Positions 43,971-52,647 of a DNA stretch of 64,000 bases are shown piece after piece. The stretch is from Segetibacter sp. (GTDB lineage Bacteria > Bacteroidota > Bacteroidia > Chitinophagales > Chitinophagaceae): positions 36,773 to 100,772 of the forward strand of contig JAQBNO010000203.1 in assembly GCA_028288485.1 (NCBI GenBank), given 5' to 3'. A model generated the notes under the pieces. It ran no database searches. It worked only from the letters and a program-made list of their open reading frames with translations, and was not told the DNA's origin. A program made the position numbers and the translations under genes. Each line of letters begins with the position of its first letter. The stretch's first letter is position 1.

Positions 43971-44774
43971 TTAATTCAGCTTGACTTCAAACATTAACGG
44001 CCACTTTTTGCCGGTCACATACATCGATTTTTTTGCGCTGTCGTATGCGATGCCATTCAAGACGAGTTGATTGTCCGGGTCTACATGTTTCCCTGATTTT
44101 GCCAGGAGATTGCTGAAGTCCATTTTACCTGTAACGTGACCGTTTGATGGATCAATTTTGATAATGTAATCTGAGGTGTAAATATTCGCATAGATACTTC
44201 CGTTGATATATTCAAGCTCGTTCAGACTACCAACGGGGCCATTCGAATCGGTGACCCCAAGGATCCTGTTTATTTTGAAAGTTTCAGGATCTACAAAATA
44301 TAAATTGCTTTCACCGGTGCTTACAATTAAATCTGTTCCATTATGCGTTAACCCCCAGCCTTCATGTTCCCAGGAAAACTCTTTTAACTTTTTAAGCGTT
44401 TTTGCGTCGTACACATACACTTTATGATTTTGCCACGTAAGCTGGTACAACTTGTCGTTTAATATAGTAATACCTTCCCCGAAAACAGAAGCATCGAGGG
44501 GTACCGATTTGCTTGCCTTACCGTTTTTTAAATCCACCTTCATCAGGCGGCTTTGGCCTTCAAGGCCTGTGCCTTCGTACAAACTATTGTCTTGCCATAT
44601 TAGTCCCTGCGTGTAAGAGGAGGTGTCGTGGGGGTAGGTGGCAATAATGTTATAATTAATAGTTGCCGGAGGTGCTACTGAATTTGTAACAGGTTCAGCA
44701 TCAGTATCGGCGGTGTTGTTGGTACAGGCTACAAAAAATAAAGCAATAAATGTAAAGGCTAAAAGTTTTTTCAT
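43971..44774 (-). CDS. glutaminyl-peptide cyclotransferase (bacterial/plant-type QC) lipoprotein
   Basis: A 267-residue protein from ATG 44774 (MKKLLAFTFIALFFVACTNN, lipobox FVAC); a longer upstream frame is not used. The mature part is a five-bladed beta-propeller of the glutamine cyclotransferase family: YPHDTSSYTQGLIWQDNSLY, EGTGLEGQSRLMKVDLKNGK, FGEGITILNDKLYQLTWQNH, WGLTHNGTDLIVSTGESNLY and LNELEYINGSIYANIYTSDY. These carry the family Glu, Trp and Asn residues. It converts N-terminal glutamine to pyroglutamate on secreted proteins. It is anchored in the envelope, which suits Bacteroidota, where many exported proteins begin with Gln after signal cleavage. Confidence 0.9.
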   Translation of the reverse strand: MKKLLAFTFIALFFVACTNNTADTDAEPVTNSVAPPATINYNIIATYPHDTSSYTQGLIWQDNSLYEGTGLEGQSRLMKVDLKNGKASKSVPLDASVFGEGITILNDKLYQLTWQNHKVYVYDAKTLKKLKEFSWEHEGWGLTHNGTDLIVSTGESNLYFVDPETFKINRILGVTDSNGPVGSLNELEYINGSIYANIYTSDYIIKIDPSNGHVTGKMDFSNLLAKSGKHVDPDNQLVLNGIAYDSAKKSMYVTGKKWPLMFEVKLN

Positions 44775-44961
44775 TTCCGTTCTGTTGAAACAAAAATAGG
44801 CAAGATGATGAATCAGGGTCGTTAAAAATTTATCGGAGAATTTGTGACAATACAACAAGTTATTCTTTCATTCGTTTCATTTTAACCTAAACAAAACGAT
44901 CATTTACCGAACAAAGGAATGAATGGTATCATTTTTGACTTCGGAAGCAAAACCCAGAAAC

Positions 44962-45723
44962 ATGAAAAAACTTCTCTTCGTATTTTCTTTTTCCTCTTTA
45001 GTTGTTGTTAATGCTCAGTCACAGGGGCTAAAAGGGTTTATTAAAAAGGTTACTGCCGATTCATCTTCATCATCGTCGTTAAATAAAGTATTAGGCGCCG
45101 CTTCTTCAACAGGAAAGGGAAGTTTGTCAACCGAAACAATTGCGAGCGGGCTGAAGGAAGCATTACAGGTTGGTACAGAAAGAGGCTCGGCGAAACTATC
45201 TTCGGTGGACGGATTTTTTAAAGATGCTGCCCTAAAGATCTTAATGCCTGCAGAAGCGCAAAAAGTAGAGCAAAAGTTAAGAGGTATTGGATTAGGGAGC
45301 CAGGTAGACAAGGCCATATTGAGTATGAACCGCGCGGCAGAAGACGCAAGCAAAAGTGCTGCTCCTATTTTCATTAATGCAATTAAGCAAATGAGCATAC
45401 AAGACGCGGTTGGAATTCTGAAAGGAGGCGATTTTGCAGCAACAGGTTATTTAAAGGGTAAAACAACCACTAATCTTACGGAAGCATTTCGCCCGGTTAT
45501 CGAACAGTCTCTCGCGAAAGTTGACGCAACAAAATACTGGAACAGTGTTTTCTCTACCTATAACAAGTTTAGTGCGGACAAAGTAAATACCGACCTTTCT
45601 GCATACGTAACGGAAAAAGCATTAGCGGGTATATTTCACCAGGTGGCTTTGGAAGAACAGAAGATCAGGAAAGATCCGGCGGCCCAAACCACTAATTTGC
45701 TGAAACAGGTTTTTGGTAAATAA
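44962..45723 (+). CDS. DUF4197 secreted protein, first of tandem pair
   Basis: A 253-residue protein from ATG 44962, where the signal peptide (KKLLFVFSFSSLVVVNAQSQ) begins. DUF4197 body: ETIASGLKEALQVGTERGSA, VDGFFKDAALKILMPAEAQK, SMNRAAEDASKSAAPIFINA, IKQMSIQDAVGILKGGDFAA and the conserved tail LAGIFHQVALEEQKIRKDPA. The family is all-helical, widespread in the envelopes of Gram-negatives, with no known function. A second copy follows after 46 bases (45770), so the pair arose by tandem duplication. Confidence 0.9.
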   Translation: MKKLLFVFSFSSLVVVNAQSQGLKGFIKKVTADSSSSSSLNKVLGAASSTGKGSLSTETIASGLKEALQVGTERGSAKLSSVDGFFKDAALKILMPAEAQKVEQKLRGIGLGSQVDKAILSMNRAAEDASKSAAPIFINAIKQMSIQDAVGILKGGDFAATGYLKGKTTTNLTEAFRPVIEQSLAKVDATKYWNSVFSTYNKFSADKVNTDLSAYVTEKALAGIFHQVALEEQKIRKDPAAQTTNLLKQVFGK

Positions 45724-45769
45724 TGGAATGGTTTTTAAATTGTTGGTATACTAAAATTAAAGCTTTACT

Positions 45770-46513
45770 ATGAAAAGGATTATATTATTAACAGCGATGG
45801 TATGTACTACGTTTGCCAGTTGTGATACTGCAAAGCAGGTATTGGAAGGTGTAAATACAGTTTATGGAAACGGAACCGGCACAGTTGGTGGTCTGTCGAA
45901 TGCGGATATTGTTGCCGGGCTCAAGCAGGCACTAACGATTGGTACACAAAACAGCACAACACAATTATCGAATGTGGACGGCTTTTTTAAAAACGCTGCA
46001 ATAAAAATTCTTATACCTGAAGAAGCTAAAAAAGTAGAAAGTACTTTACGGAGCCTGGGTATGAGTAGCATGGTTGACAAAGCCGTTCTCTCAATGAACC
46101 GGGCTGCAGAAGATGCAGCGAAAGGAGCAGGGACTATCTTTATTAATGCCGTGAAACAAATGACTATAACTGATGCAGTGAATATTTTGAAAGGTGGAAA
46201 TTTTGCTGCTACTAATTATTTTAAAGCAAAAACAACCGCTGCCCTTTTACAGTCTTTTAAACCTGTTATTGATAGATCACTTCAGAATGTAAATGCAACG
46301 AAATACTGGGGCGATGTAACTTCAGTTTATAATAAGTTCTCCTCTAATAAAGTGAACACCGACCTTAGTGCGTATGTGGCCCAAAAGGCAATGGATGGTA
46401 TATTTTACCAGTTAGGTTTGGAAGAACAAAAAATTCGCAAAGATCCTGTTGCACGTACAACAGATATATTAAGAAAAGTATTTGGAAGCCAGTTGGCTCA
46501 ACAAGGAAGCTAA
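45770..46513 (+). CDS. DUF4197 lipoprotein, second of tandem pair
   Basis: A 247-residue paralogue of the preceding gene, in the same operon. It differs in having a lipobox (TFASC near residue 18) instead of a plain signal peptide, so the two proteins are probably placed differently (soluble periplasmic versus membrane-anchored). Shared blocks include VDGFFKNAAIKILIPEEAKK, SMNRAAEDAAKGAGTIFINA and MDGIFYQLGLEEQKIRKDPV. A strong terminator follows at 46535. Confidence 0.9.
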   Translation: MKRIILLTAMVCTTFASCDTAKQVLEGVNTVYGNGTGTVGGLSNADIVAGLKQALTIGTQNSTTQLSNVDGFFKNAAIKILIPEEAKKVESTLRSLGMSSMVDKAVLSMNRAAEDAAKGAGTIFINAVKQMTITDAVNILKGGNFAATNYFKAKTTAALLQSFKPVIDRSLQNVNATKYWGDVTSVYNKFSSNKVNTDLSAYVAQKAMDGIFYQLGLEEQKIRKDPVARTTDILRKVFGSQLAQQGS

Positions 46514-46534
46514 GACTCTTTCATCTATAAAATA

Positions 46535-46568
46535 AAAAGAGGCTGCAATAATCGCAGCCTCTTTTTTT
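46535..46568. terminator. bidirectional rho-independent terminator
   Basis: AGAGGCTGC / GCAGCCTCT stem with loop AATAATC, flanked by A-run and T7. Shared by the DUF4197 pair (+) and the Gmad2 lipoprotein gene (-). Confidence 0.9.
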
Positions 46569-46594
46569 GTGTTCTTACCTGAAACCGGCTAATC

Positions 46595-47101
46595 TCAGTA
46601 TAGCAAAATAGGTAGTTCGTATTGCCGGCTGCCATCTTTCGCACTAGCCTCAAATAATATCATGTGAAGGGTAGAGTTCTTTCGTTGCTTGGCAACATCG
46701 ACTGTAAAGGAAAAATTACCAAAGGCCGGAGCTCCTGCATCGGTCATTTCGTGTCCTTTTTTAATTTCGTTATGTCCATCTTCTACCACCCAGCTAAAAG
46801 CGGCTTCAAATACCTGCGCTTTTCCCTTTATTCTAAATTTGTGTGTACCGATTTTTTCTACGGTAACATCTTTAAATCTTTTATTTGAATATACTTTGCC
46901 TGGGGGTACACCTTTGCCGGGAGCGACTACTCCCGTATCTGCGGGTTGAGTTGTATCGGCCGGCGTGGTAGTGGTGTCGGCAGGAGGCGTGACAACAGGT
47001 GTTGTATCATTAACCACTAAAGAGTCCGTCGTCTGCTGGTTTTGATTTTTACCCTTACATGCTATTAATGCAATAAGCAAGAATATAAAAATTGTTTTCA
47101 T
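46595..47101 (-). CDS. Gmad2-like immunoglobulin-domain lipoprotein
   Basis: A 168-residue lipoprotein: signal peptide MKTIFIFLLIALIAC with lipobox LIAC. A Thr/Pro/Asp-rich linker follows (TPPADTTTTPADTTQPADTG). The C-terminal 100 residues form a beta-sandwich with VEKIGTHKFRIKGKAQVFEA, AFSWVVEDGHNEIKKGHEMT and STLHMILFEASAKDGSRQYE, the layout of Gmad2 domains (G-x-A-x-x-F-E-A... ..FExSAKDGS). Gmad2 is found in spore-germination and other surface proteins and likely binds ligands or partners. No partner gene is evident. Confidence 0.7.
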   Translation of the reverse strand: MKTIFIFLLIALIACKGKNQNQQTTDSLVVNDTTPVVTPPADTTTTPADTTQPADTGVVAPGKGVPPGKVYSNKRFKDVTVEKIGTHKFRIKGKAQVFEAAFSWVVEDGHNEIKKGHEMTDAGAPAFGNFSFTVDVAKQRKNSTLHMILFEASAKDGSRQYELPILLY

Positions 47102-47240
47102 AGTTTAAACTTAAACAAAAGATTCAGTATTTGCAAGCTCGGTTTGCAGCTAAAGTATTAATACTGATGTAATTAAGACGTTGCTACTTAGATTACCACA
47201 TTTTACCAATTTAGATTTTTAACCTGGTGACTATTGATTT

Positions 47241-47299
47241 ACAGTACAAGAGTGCGACGCAACGCCGCTACATTCCTATACAACTGCAGGGTCCAAAAA
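47241..47299 (+). repeat. dispersed intergenic repeat, copy 12
   Basis: Head CAGTACAAGAGTGCGACGCA then ACG; tail CTGCAGGGTCCAAAAATG. A well-preserved copy between two - strand genes. Confidence 0.8.
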
Positions 47300-47372
47300 T
47301 GCTCTAAATAAGTAGTGTAAACTGCAGCATAAAACACCAGTGGATGCTGTAACAAAGACGGGACAAATAGAA

Positions 47373-47399
47373 AAAGGAGTTGCATATCGCAACTCCTTT
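47373..47399 (-). terminator. rho-independent terminator of three-gene operon
   Basis: AAAGGAGTTGC pairs exactly with GCAACTCCTTT around a 5-base loop, about 30 bases after the last gene of the operon; A-run on the downstream side gives a T-run on the - strand. Confidence 0.85.
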
Positions 47400-47430
47400 A
47401 AAACAATTCGAATAAGATAGAGGCTTACTA

Positions 47431-48444
47431 CTAAGGCAAACTTAACAGGAAACCAATGGTAAAGTTGGCGTCCCAATCGAATACGAATGTGTCACATTTG
47501 GTGGCATCAACAATTCCTTTATAGATATTCAGGCCCGACGCCATTTTCTTGTCATTACCAGGTTTGTAGCTACCGGGTGAATTTAGTACCGTATATCTTT
47601 CCTCACCTTTTCGATGTTGTTTTGCAAGTGTAAATGGAACGCCTCCAATAATAAAACACACATTCCTTTTGGTCTCGGGAATTTTGCTTGTTTTTGTTTT
47701 CACCTCGTTGTAAATCGCTTCGTCTGCAGTGCCTTTATCATAATATTTTGCACCGGCGGTTTCCAAAGATTTCAGGTTGCTGCCACCTTCCTGCCACGAA
47801 ACTTTTGTATTTCCAGAACCAATGTCAACCAAAAAAGAATTGTCCTGGTAGGACGGAGGCACGGTTGCCTTGAATGCAAACTTGCCTTCCTGTTCGGCTG
47901 TTACCAGGTTTACCACGTAGCCAATCTTTTTTAGTTCGTTTGAAATAATAGTAGTCTTCGGCTCCTTTTGTGCACCGGAGGAAATTACAAAGTGCATATT
48001 ATTTTTATTTACCCCTTTTTCAAACATGGAGGCGAGGTATTTTTTAAGACCGATACGAATATCGTCGGCCGTTGCCAGCCCCTCATAAGCCAGTGACTCT
48101 CCAAAATCTTTCGAAACAATTTCCCATCGTTTTTGCTTGTCCATGTTAATAACGAACGAGTTAAAGCCGGTAGCGCCTACTTCTACAACACCTCTAAGAA
48201 TCCCATTCTCCGGTTTTTCGGGGGTGTAGTTAAAATCGCGACTTTCAGTAGTGCCGCCGCTGTTGTTTGACTTTGAATCCTCGTCGTTCGATTTCGCACT
48301 CTGATCGGAGGTGGCTGAAGTTGTATTGGTTGTTAATGATGAATTGTCTGTTGCAGTTTGAGGAAAGTATTTCCTAATTAAAAAAAATGCTATTACGCCT
48401 ATGATCAGGAATATTGCAATTTTTCCACCCGTTTTTAGTTTCAT
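47431..48444 (-). CDS. membrane-anchored Ppx/GppA-like (ASKHA-fold) protein
   Basis: A 337-residue protein. The start at ATG 48444 (MKLKTGGKIAIFLIIGVIAF) is chosen because it begins the membrane anchor and does not overlap the gene before it; the frame extends upstream to 48663. Residues 9-27 form one transmembrane helix; 28-80 are a Ser/Thr/Asn-rich linker. The domain from 80 on resembles exopolyphosphatase/GppA: GVVEVGATGFNSFVIN (first phosphate loop-like), HFVISSGAQK, AEQEGKFAFKATVP and a second loop NSFLVDIGSGNTKVSW (DIGSGNT at 207-213). NVCFIIGGVPFTLA follows as in the adenosine loop. A charged residue pattern suggests N-in topology with the domain outside, but this is uncertain. Last gene of a three-gene operon; function unknown. 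Confidence 0.65.
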   Translation of the reverse strand: MKLKTGGKIAIFLIIGVIAFFLIRKYFPQTATDNSSLTTNTTSATSDQSAKSNDEDSKSNNSGGTTESRDFNYTPEKPENGILRGVVEVGATGFNSFVINMDKQKRWEIVSKDFGESLAYEGLATADDIRIGLKKYLASMFEKGVNKNNMHFVISSGAQKEPKTTIISNELKKIGYVVNLVTAEQEGKFAFKATVPPSYQDNSFLVDIGSGNTKVSWQEGGSNLKSLETAGAKYYDKGTADEAIYNEVKTKTSKIPETKRNVCFIIGGVPFTLAKQHRKGEERYTVLNSPGSYKPGNDKKMASGLNIYKGIVDATKCDTFVFDWDANFTIGFLLSLP

Positions 48445-48499
48445 TTTGTTGTTTGTTTTTGTTTGAGATGTTTCTGTGGTAAAGTTTTCAGGACGAGGT

Positions 48500-49522
48500 T
48501 TATTTTTTATTAAAAATATCGAGGTATTTATTTTTGCCATCACTACTGCCGCCGGTTGTTGGAATGTTAGCTGCAGACGACTGGATGGTGTCGGCATAAT
48601 TAAAAGTACGGTCGACGTCGAGTTGTGTTGCGGTTTGAGCGGCAATAGAAACTTTGGCTGCATCCTTCAGATCCTGCGCATTCATTGCCTGCGAAGTGAT
48701 CTGGATGGCAGATTTTATTCCACCAATTTTATTGGCAACATCCTGCCGTATTTTCTGGATTGCTGTATCTGCATCGGTGTTGAGATCGGTGTTGCCTGTA
48801 AATGCCTTCATAGCTTTACTCATCGTTGCCGATGCTGTTGTAACCGCCTCATACTTTGCCTTTTGAATTTTTACCGTGTTTTTCGAATTCAGCAGCGCCA
48901 CGCCTGACTTGCGGTACGCCTTGTCGGCAAATACCACCAAATTCTTTACGTCGTTTGCTACGGGTTTAACCGCGTCAATAAAGTCTTTGGCATTATTAAA
49001 ATTAGTTGCGGACGTTTCAAGTGCAAGCTGCGTATCGAAGTCGTCAGGATTTTTTGCAAGCCGTGCTTTGCAAATTCTAACTTCCTCCTGTGCCTGCCTT
49101 AGATTTCTTTCATTCTCTTCTAATTGAAGCTGTAGCGATGATTCCTGGGCTTTCAGTTTTTCGCCATGAATTCTTAGTTGTTCGCGGTCCTTTTCAGCCT
49201 CTTCAATCTGAAGGTTGAGTATATTCCAGGGGTTCATTTCAATAGCCCAACCCAACGTCCCCTGGGCAACGGCTTCAGAAAAATAACGAATACCTCGCCA
49301 AAATTTTGGATTGGTGAGAATCATCAACAGCACAATTGCCACCGCTATACCTATGATCAATTGTACAGTTCCCCATACTACTGATAACAGAAAGGGAAGT
49401 ATGTACATGTAGAACAGCAGTCCAAGTCCGGCGAGTATAACCAGCATCAGTATAGTTCCCCATGTTTTTTTTGCATCCCATTTCGGCAGTTCAAAATTTG
49501 TATTAATCAACTCGTTTGCCAT
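48500..49522 (-). CDS. membrane coiled-coil protein of three-gene operon
   Basis: A 340-residue protein. Two or three hydrophobic segments lie near residues 20-75 (WGTILMLVILAGLGLLFYMY; LIIGIAVAIVLLMILT). A long coiled coil follows (EEAEKDREQLRIHGEKLKAQ; LQLEENERNLRQAQEEVRIC), then a helical region (KPVANDVKNLVVFADKAYRK; TASATMSKAMKAFTGNTDLN). The tail is Ser/Gly-rich and ends KNKYLDIFNKK. The layout loosely recalls PspA/IM30 coiled coils but with a membrane anchor. No family is recognised. It lies 44 bases after the upstream gene and 55 before the Ppx-like gene, so all three are co-transcribed. Confidence 0.75.
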   Translation of the reverse strand: MANELINTNFELPKWDAKKTWGTILMLVILAGLGLLFYMYILPFLLSVVWGTVQLIIGIAVAIVLLMILTNPKFWRGIRYFSEAVAQGTLGWAIEMNPWNILNLQIEEAEKDREQLRIHGEKLKAQESSLQLQLEENERNLRQAQEEVRICKARLAKNPDDFDTQLALETSATNFNNAKDFIDAVKPVANDVKNLVVFADKAYRKSGVALLNSKNTVKIQKAKYEAVTTASATMSKAMKAFTGNTDLNTDADTAIQKIRQDVANKIGGIKSAIQITSQAMNAQDLKDAAKVSIAAQTATQLDVDRTFNYADTIQSSAANIPTTGGSSDGKNKYLDIFNKK

Positions 49523-49566
49523 TTTTATTGGTTTTTATTGTTTTTAAGAAAGACTGTTCTTTTTAG

Positions 49567-50262
49567 TTAAAAGTATTGTGCGATTTTTTGAAGTTCAGCC
49601 TCAATTTCCTTTTTCTTGCCTTCTCCGGCGAGTACAAAAGAATTTTTATTGGAAACTAATTTGTCTTTGCTTTGAACTATTTCCTGCGACATTTTTTTCA
49701 TTTCCTGGTCCAGCGTCGCGATTTTTTCGGTCAGCGCCTTCAACTCCTCCGCTTTTTTCTGCAGCAACTGTTCTTTTTGTTCAACGTCTGTTTTATAATG
49801 CTGCTGGTAAGCCGCTTCAAACCCCTTTAAATCACGGTCAATCAAATTAATATATTCCCTACCAGTTGTTACCAGTCTTTCTTTTGTTAACCCTGTTCTT
49901 TTTAATACATTAAATGCAGTTTTATATCTCGTTGTTTCATCTGCAATTGCTTCTACATCTATTTTACTGTCTATGAATTCCTTGAAATCTGTACCCTGGA
50001 ACAAAGGATTTTTAGCATTTGCCTCCTCAACCAGGTTTTCAAAATACTTCTTATATTCCGGGTTTGCTGCAGCACTACCAGCCGGCGGTGTCGAAGTAAA
50101 CGAGGGAGATCGATCTATATCATTTGGCGGCACATAGTTCGCTGTTTCAGTTTCGCTCTGGTCGGATGCCTTTACAACTTGCTTTTCAATGTCCTTTGCT
50201 GGTTCAGCTTCTCCTTCTTTAAACTCTACAAAAGGTTTCAAGATACTTTTTAAAAAGCTCAT
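49567..50262 (-). CDS. soluble coiled-coil protein, first gene of three-gene operon
   Basis: A 231-residue protein with no signal peptide. It has an N-terminal short helix (MSFLKSILKPFVEFKEG), a disordered Ser/Pro/Ala-rich linker (SPSFTSTPPAGSAAANPE), a helical domain (YKKYFENLVEEANAKNPLFQ; TDFKEFIDSKIDVEAIADET; TAFNVLKRTGLTKERLVTTG) and a C-terminal coiled coil (VEQKEQLLQKKAEELKALTE; KIATLDQEMKKMSQEIVQSK). No family is recognised. It starts the operon with the membrane coiled-coil and the Ppx-like protein and is probably a cytoplasmic partner of them. Confidence 0.75.
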   Translation of the reverse strand: MSFLKSILKPFVEFKEGEAEPAKDIEKQVVKASDQSETETANYVPPNDIDRSPSFTSTPPAGSAAANPEYKKYFENLVEEANAKNPLFQGTDFKEFIDSKIDVEAIADETTRYKTAFNVLKRTGLTKERLVTTGREYINLIDRDLKGFEAAYQQHYKTDVEQKEQLLQKKAEELKALTEKIATLDQEMKKMSQEIVQSKDKLVSNKNSFVLAGEGKKKEIEAELQKIAQYF

Positions 50263-50390
50263 GTTTTTTTATTAAAATTATATAATCAAATATGAAGGTA
50301 CAAATCGATAGTGTTGACTCCTTTTGTTCCCCGCGTTACCACTATACTATTTTTGTGCCTTATAACTGCATTTACAAGGGTGGTAGTTAT

Positions 50391-50446
50391 TAAGCCAGCT
50401 TCACAAGATAAAGAGAAATCGTTGCGACGCTCCGTTTAACTGTAAA
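50391..50446 (-). repeat. dispersed intergenic repeat, copy 13
   Basis: On the - strand: TTTACAGTTAAACGGAGCGT then CGCAACGATTTC, tail GAAGCTGGCTTA. Mosaic head between the CGACGCAACG and GAGCGTAGC subtypes. Confidence 0.6.
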
Positions 50447-50554
50447 GCTTCATAGGGCGAATTTTAAAATACGTTTTTTTTGGAAATATTTCGACTTCAG
50501 TCTCCGTTCATGCTATACTGACAAGTGACAGGAAAAATCTGCTGTTGAAAAGAA

Positions 50555-50590
50555 AAATGGGTATCAAGTCAAAAAACTTAATACCCATTT
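50555..50590 (-). terminator. rho-independent terminator of PepSY-like gene
   Basis: AAATGGGTATCAAG pairs with CTTAATACCCATTT (one bulge), loop TCAAAAAA; about 45 bases after the PepSY-like stop. Confidence 0.75.
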
Positions 50591-50636
50591 ACATGTTTAT
50601 TTATCAGAAATAATAACAAATATGCCCCTTCTACAT

Positions 50637-51068
50637 TTACATCTTTCTATAAAGGGATACAAAACCACAGTCGCTCACTTTTACTATTTCTGACCCATTT
50701 TCATTTACTGCCAAAATGAAATAAGCCATTTCATCAGTCGTTTCAAATTTGACCGCTTCTTTTACAGTATAGCCGCTGTATTTTTTTGCAAATCTTCTCT
50801 TTGCATCAACCGGCAGATCTTCCAATGATATTTTCTCACTGGTTGCTATCAGTTCACCTGAAGGTTGGTAATACGCCAACAGCTTTTTACCTTTCAATTC
50901 AAAATTTACCTTTACAAATGACTGTTCGAACCTCCAACCTACATCGGTTGCTTCATAGTAAGCTGAATTGAAGCTGTTAATAGCCCTGGTGTCAATTTTG
51001 TTACCAGAAGCAACTGCGCTGTTTATTACAGCAACAAAAAGCAGTGCGATATAAATTATCTTTTTCAT
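50637..51068 (-). CDS. PepSY-like (DUF2874-type) secreted protein
   Basis: A 143-residue protein: signal peptide (KKIIYIALLFVAVINSAVAS), then one BLIP/PepSY-like domain: AINSFNSAYYEATDVGWRFE, VKVNFELKGKKLLAYYQPSG, ELIATSEKISLEDLPVDAKR, KKYSGYTVKEAVKFETTDEM and AYFILAVNENGSEIVKVSDC. The pattern (W.......V.F...G....AYY...GEL..T...I....LP......I...Y..Y.V....) matches the numerous small Bacteroidota PepSY-like proteins of unknown role, thought to inhibit or bind peptidases. Monocistronic. Confidence 0.75.
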   Translation of the reverse strand: MKKIIYIALLFVAVINSAVASGNKIDTRAINSFNSAYYEATDVGWRFEQSFVKVNFELKGKKLLAYYQPSGELIATSEKISLEDLPVDAKRRFAKKYSGYTVKEAVKFETTDEMAYFILAVNENGSEIVKVSDCGFVSLYRKM

Positions 51069-51452
51069 AAAAAAATTTGAAGGTTTTTAAATATTATTAT
51101 TTGAAACGATACTATTGAAAAAGATGCCAGTTGCGAACTGTTTGATTTACAGTTGCTTCCATTCTTATCTCTTCTTTTAATTGTACCGTAAACGAACAGA
51201 ATATGTCCGCTTTTAATACAGCATTTGGTTACCGCTTCATTATTTTCTTGTTATACTTATAAAACATGTTGAAGCAACCGCAAAGGCGCGAGGAACGTGA
51301 TTTTTAAGACGGTGAAGCAGATAAAATAGAGACGATGCCTGGTTTAAAACCGAGTAATTGGTTGTCTTATTTCCAAAATAGCAATTTTAGCCTCAAAACC
51401 GCGCAGCTATGTGAACCTAATGCTACTCTTGCTATTGGCAAAACATTATAGT
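51069..51452. other. divergent intergenic region
   Basis: 384 bases between divergent genes; it should contain two promoters. I see no repeat copy, no RNA gene and no exact -33/-7 pair. Confidence 0.4.
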
Positions 51453-51992
51453 ATGAAAAAAATCTTAGTTATTGTAATCATCCTTGCAACAGTTCGTTCT
51501 AATGCGCAAAACCTGCTGATGACTGATGAAACGACCGATATAAAGTTCGCAGCAAAAAACCTTTTCGGCCGGTTTGAAGGCGCGTTTAAAGGTGTTAAAG
51601 GAGTGGCATTTCTCGATTCGTCTAACCTTTCCCAATCTTTTTTACGACTTTCCTTCGACGCAACCACGGGGGCCATACACGACAATGTAATAGTACCAAA
51701 CCTTGTCAAAGAAGCATGTCTTAATACTGCAAAGTATCCAACCATTGAATTTGAATCTACTAGTATAACAAAACTTGCTGGTGGAAATAAATACCAGTTC
51801 AACGGAACTTTAAAAGTTAAAGAGCTTAGCAATAGCATTTCCTTTCCTTTTACAGCTATCGCCAATGTAGGAGGTTATGACTTAAGGTTTACGTTTCCGT
51901 TAAATAAAAAAGACTTTAATTTAGATTGTCCTGTATTTAAAAAAATCAATATTTCCGTAGCTGGGTATGCGAAAAGAATAGTAGTCTTTTAA
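51453..51992 (+). CDS. YceI-family protein
   Basis: A 179-residue secreted protein from ATG 51453 (MKKILVIVIILATVRSNAQN, signal peptide); an in-frame ATG at 51411 is not preferred. The YceI lipocalin-like body shows TDETTDIKFAAKNLFGRFEG, AFLDSSNLSQSFLRLSFDAT, KEACLNTAKYPTIEFESTSI and YQFNGTLKVKELSNSISFPF. Members bind isoprenoid quinone-like lipids in the periplasm. The order of blocks matches the family, with a shortened N-terminal strand. Not in an operon. Confidence 0.85.
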   Translation: MKKILVIVIILATVRSNAQNLLMTDETTDIKFAAKNLFGRFEGAFKGVKGVAFLDSSNLSQSFLRLSFDATTGAIHDNVIVPNLVKEACLNTAKYPTIEFESTSITKLAGGNKYQFNGTLKVKELSNSISFPFTAIANVGGYDLRFTFPLNKKDFNLDCPVFKKINISVAGYAKRIVVF

Positions 51993-52143
51993 CAAACGTG
52001 CCACTTCCTGTCGCGGAAATTATATCGATCATTGGTGAAGAGGTTTTGTTTTTATCACTCGTGACTTACGAATAAATACAGTCACAATCAGTGTACCGGC
52101 AGATACTAATAATACTGCAGACCGCGGTAAGTTCAAATAGCCT

Positions 52144-52572
52144 TTAGCTGATATCCCGGCGCTCTTTGGCGCGTGACTGCCGTTCAATGGTATCTTTTTT
52201 TGCTTGCCCTGATGCCATCTTTTCAATCAAAAGAATAAACAAAATACCCAGGGTATAAGCAACTATATCAATCCACTGAAAGGAATTCCCTAATATAATA
52301 TTTGCAAGCCGGGAGTGTTGTAGCCCAAGAAGTTTTATGAATTTAAAATACTGCAAAACCTCCACCAGGTAGGCGAACAAAAGGACGGATATAGCCAGTA
52401 GGTTTACCGGAATTTTTAGAAAAGCACGGATAAAATAATAGATTAAAATAACTACCAGGAAATCACCAAAATATGGCCGAACAAAGTTGTCGTTTACGTA
52501 GACGGCAATAAGCACTTCAACTACGAATAACAAGATGGCAACAACAAGATATTTCCAGCGCAACTTAAACAT
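52144..52572 (-). CDS. DUF2809 membrane protein
   Basis: A 142-residue inner-membrane protein with four to five helices: YLVVAILLFVVEVLIAVYVN, FLVVILIYYFIRAFLKIPVN, LLAISVLLFAYLVEVLQYFK and WIDIVAYTLGILFILLIEKM. The motifs EVLIAVYVNDNFVRPYFGDF and the Glu-Gln-Tyr-like VEVLQYFKFIKLLGL match DUF2809. Function unknown. It has a charged C-terminal tail. Confidence 0.85.
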   Translation of the reverse strand: MFKLRWKYLVVAILLFVVEVLIAVYVNDNFVRPYFGDFLVVILIYYFIRAFLKIPVNLLAISVLLFAYLVEVLQYFKFIKLLGLQHSRLANIILGNSFQWIDIVAYTLGILFILLIEKMASGQAKKDTIERQSRAKERRDIS

Positions 52573-52647
52573 TAAAACATTTTTTTTATGCGGCTAGTGA
52601 GGAAACTAAAACGTTTTACAACTTCACCTTCCATCCTCAACGTTGCC

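Larger units (their letters stand above)
50263..50636. other. intergenic region
   Basis: 374 bases. Contains repeat copy 13 (50391-50446) and a hairpin terminator at 50555-50590. No gene. Confidence 0.6.

Noticed and set aside
52029..52226. 65-codon open frame on the - strand with a C-terminal hydrophobic helix (LPRSAVLLVSAGTLIVTVFI)
   Set aside because: It overlaps the well-supported DUF2809 gene out of frame and has no upstream signal; probably chance, though the end looks membrane-like.
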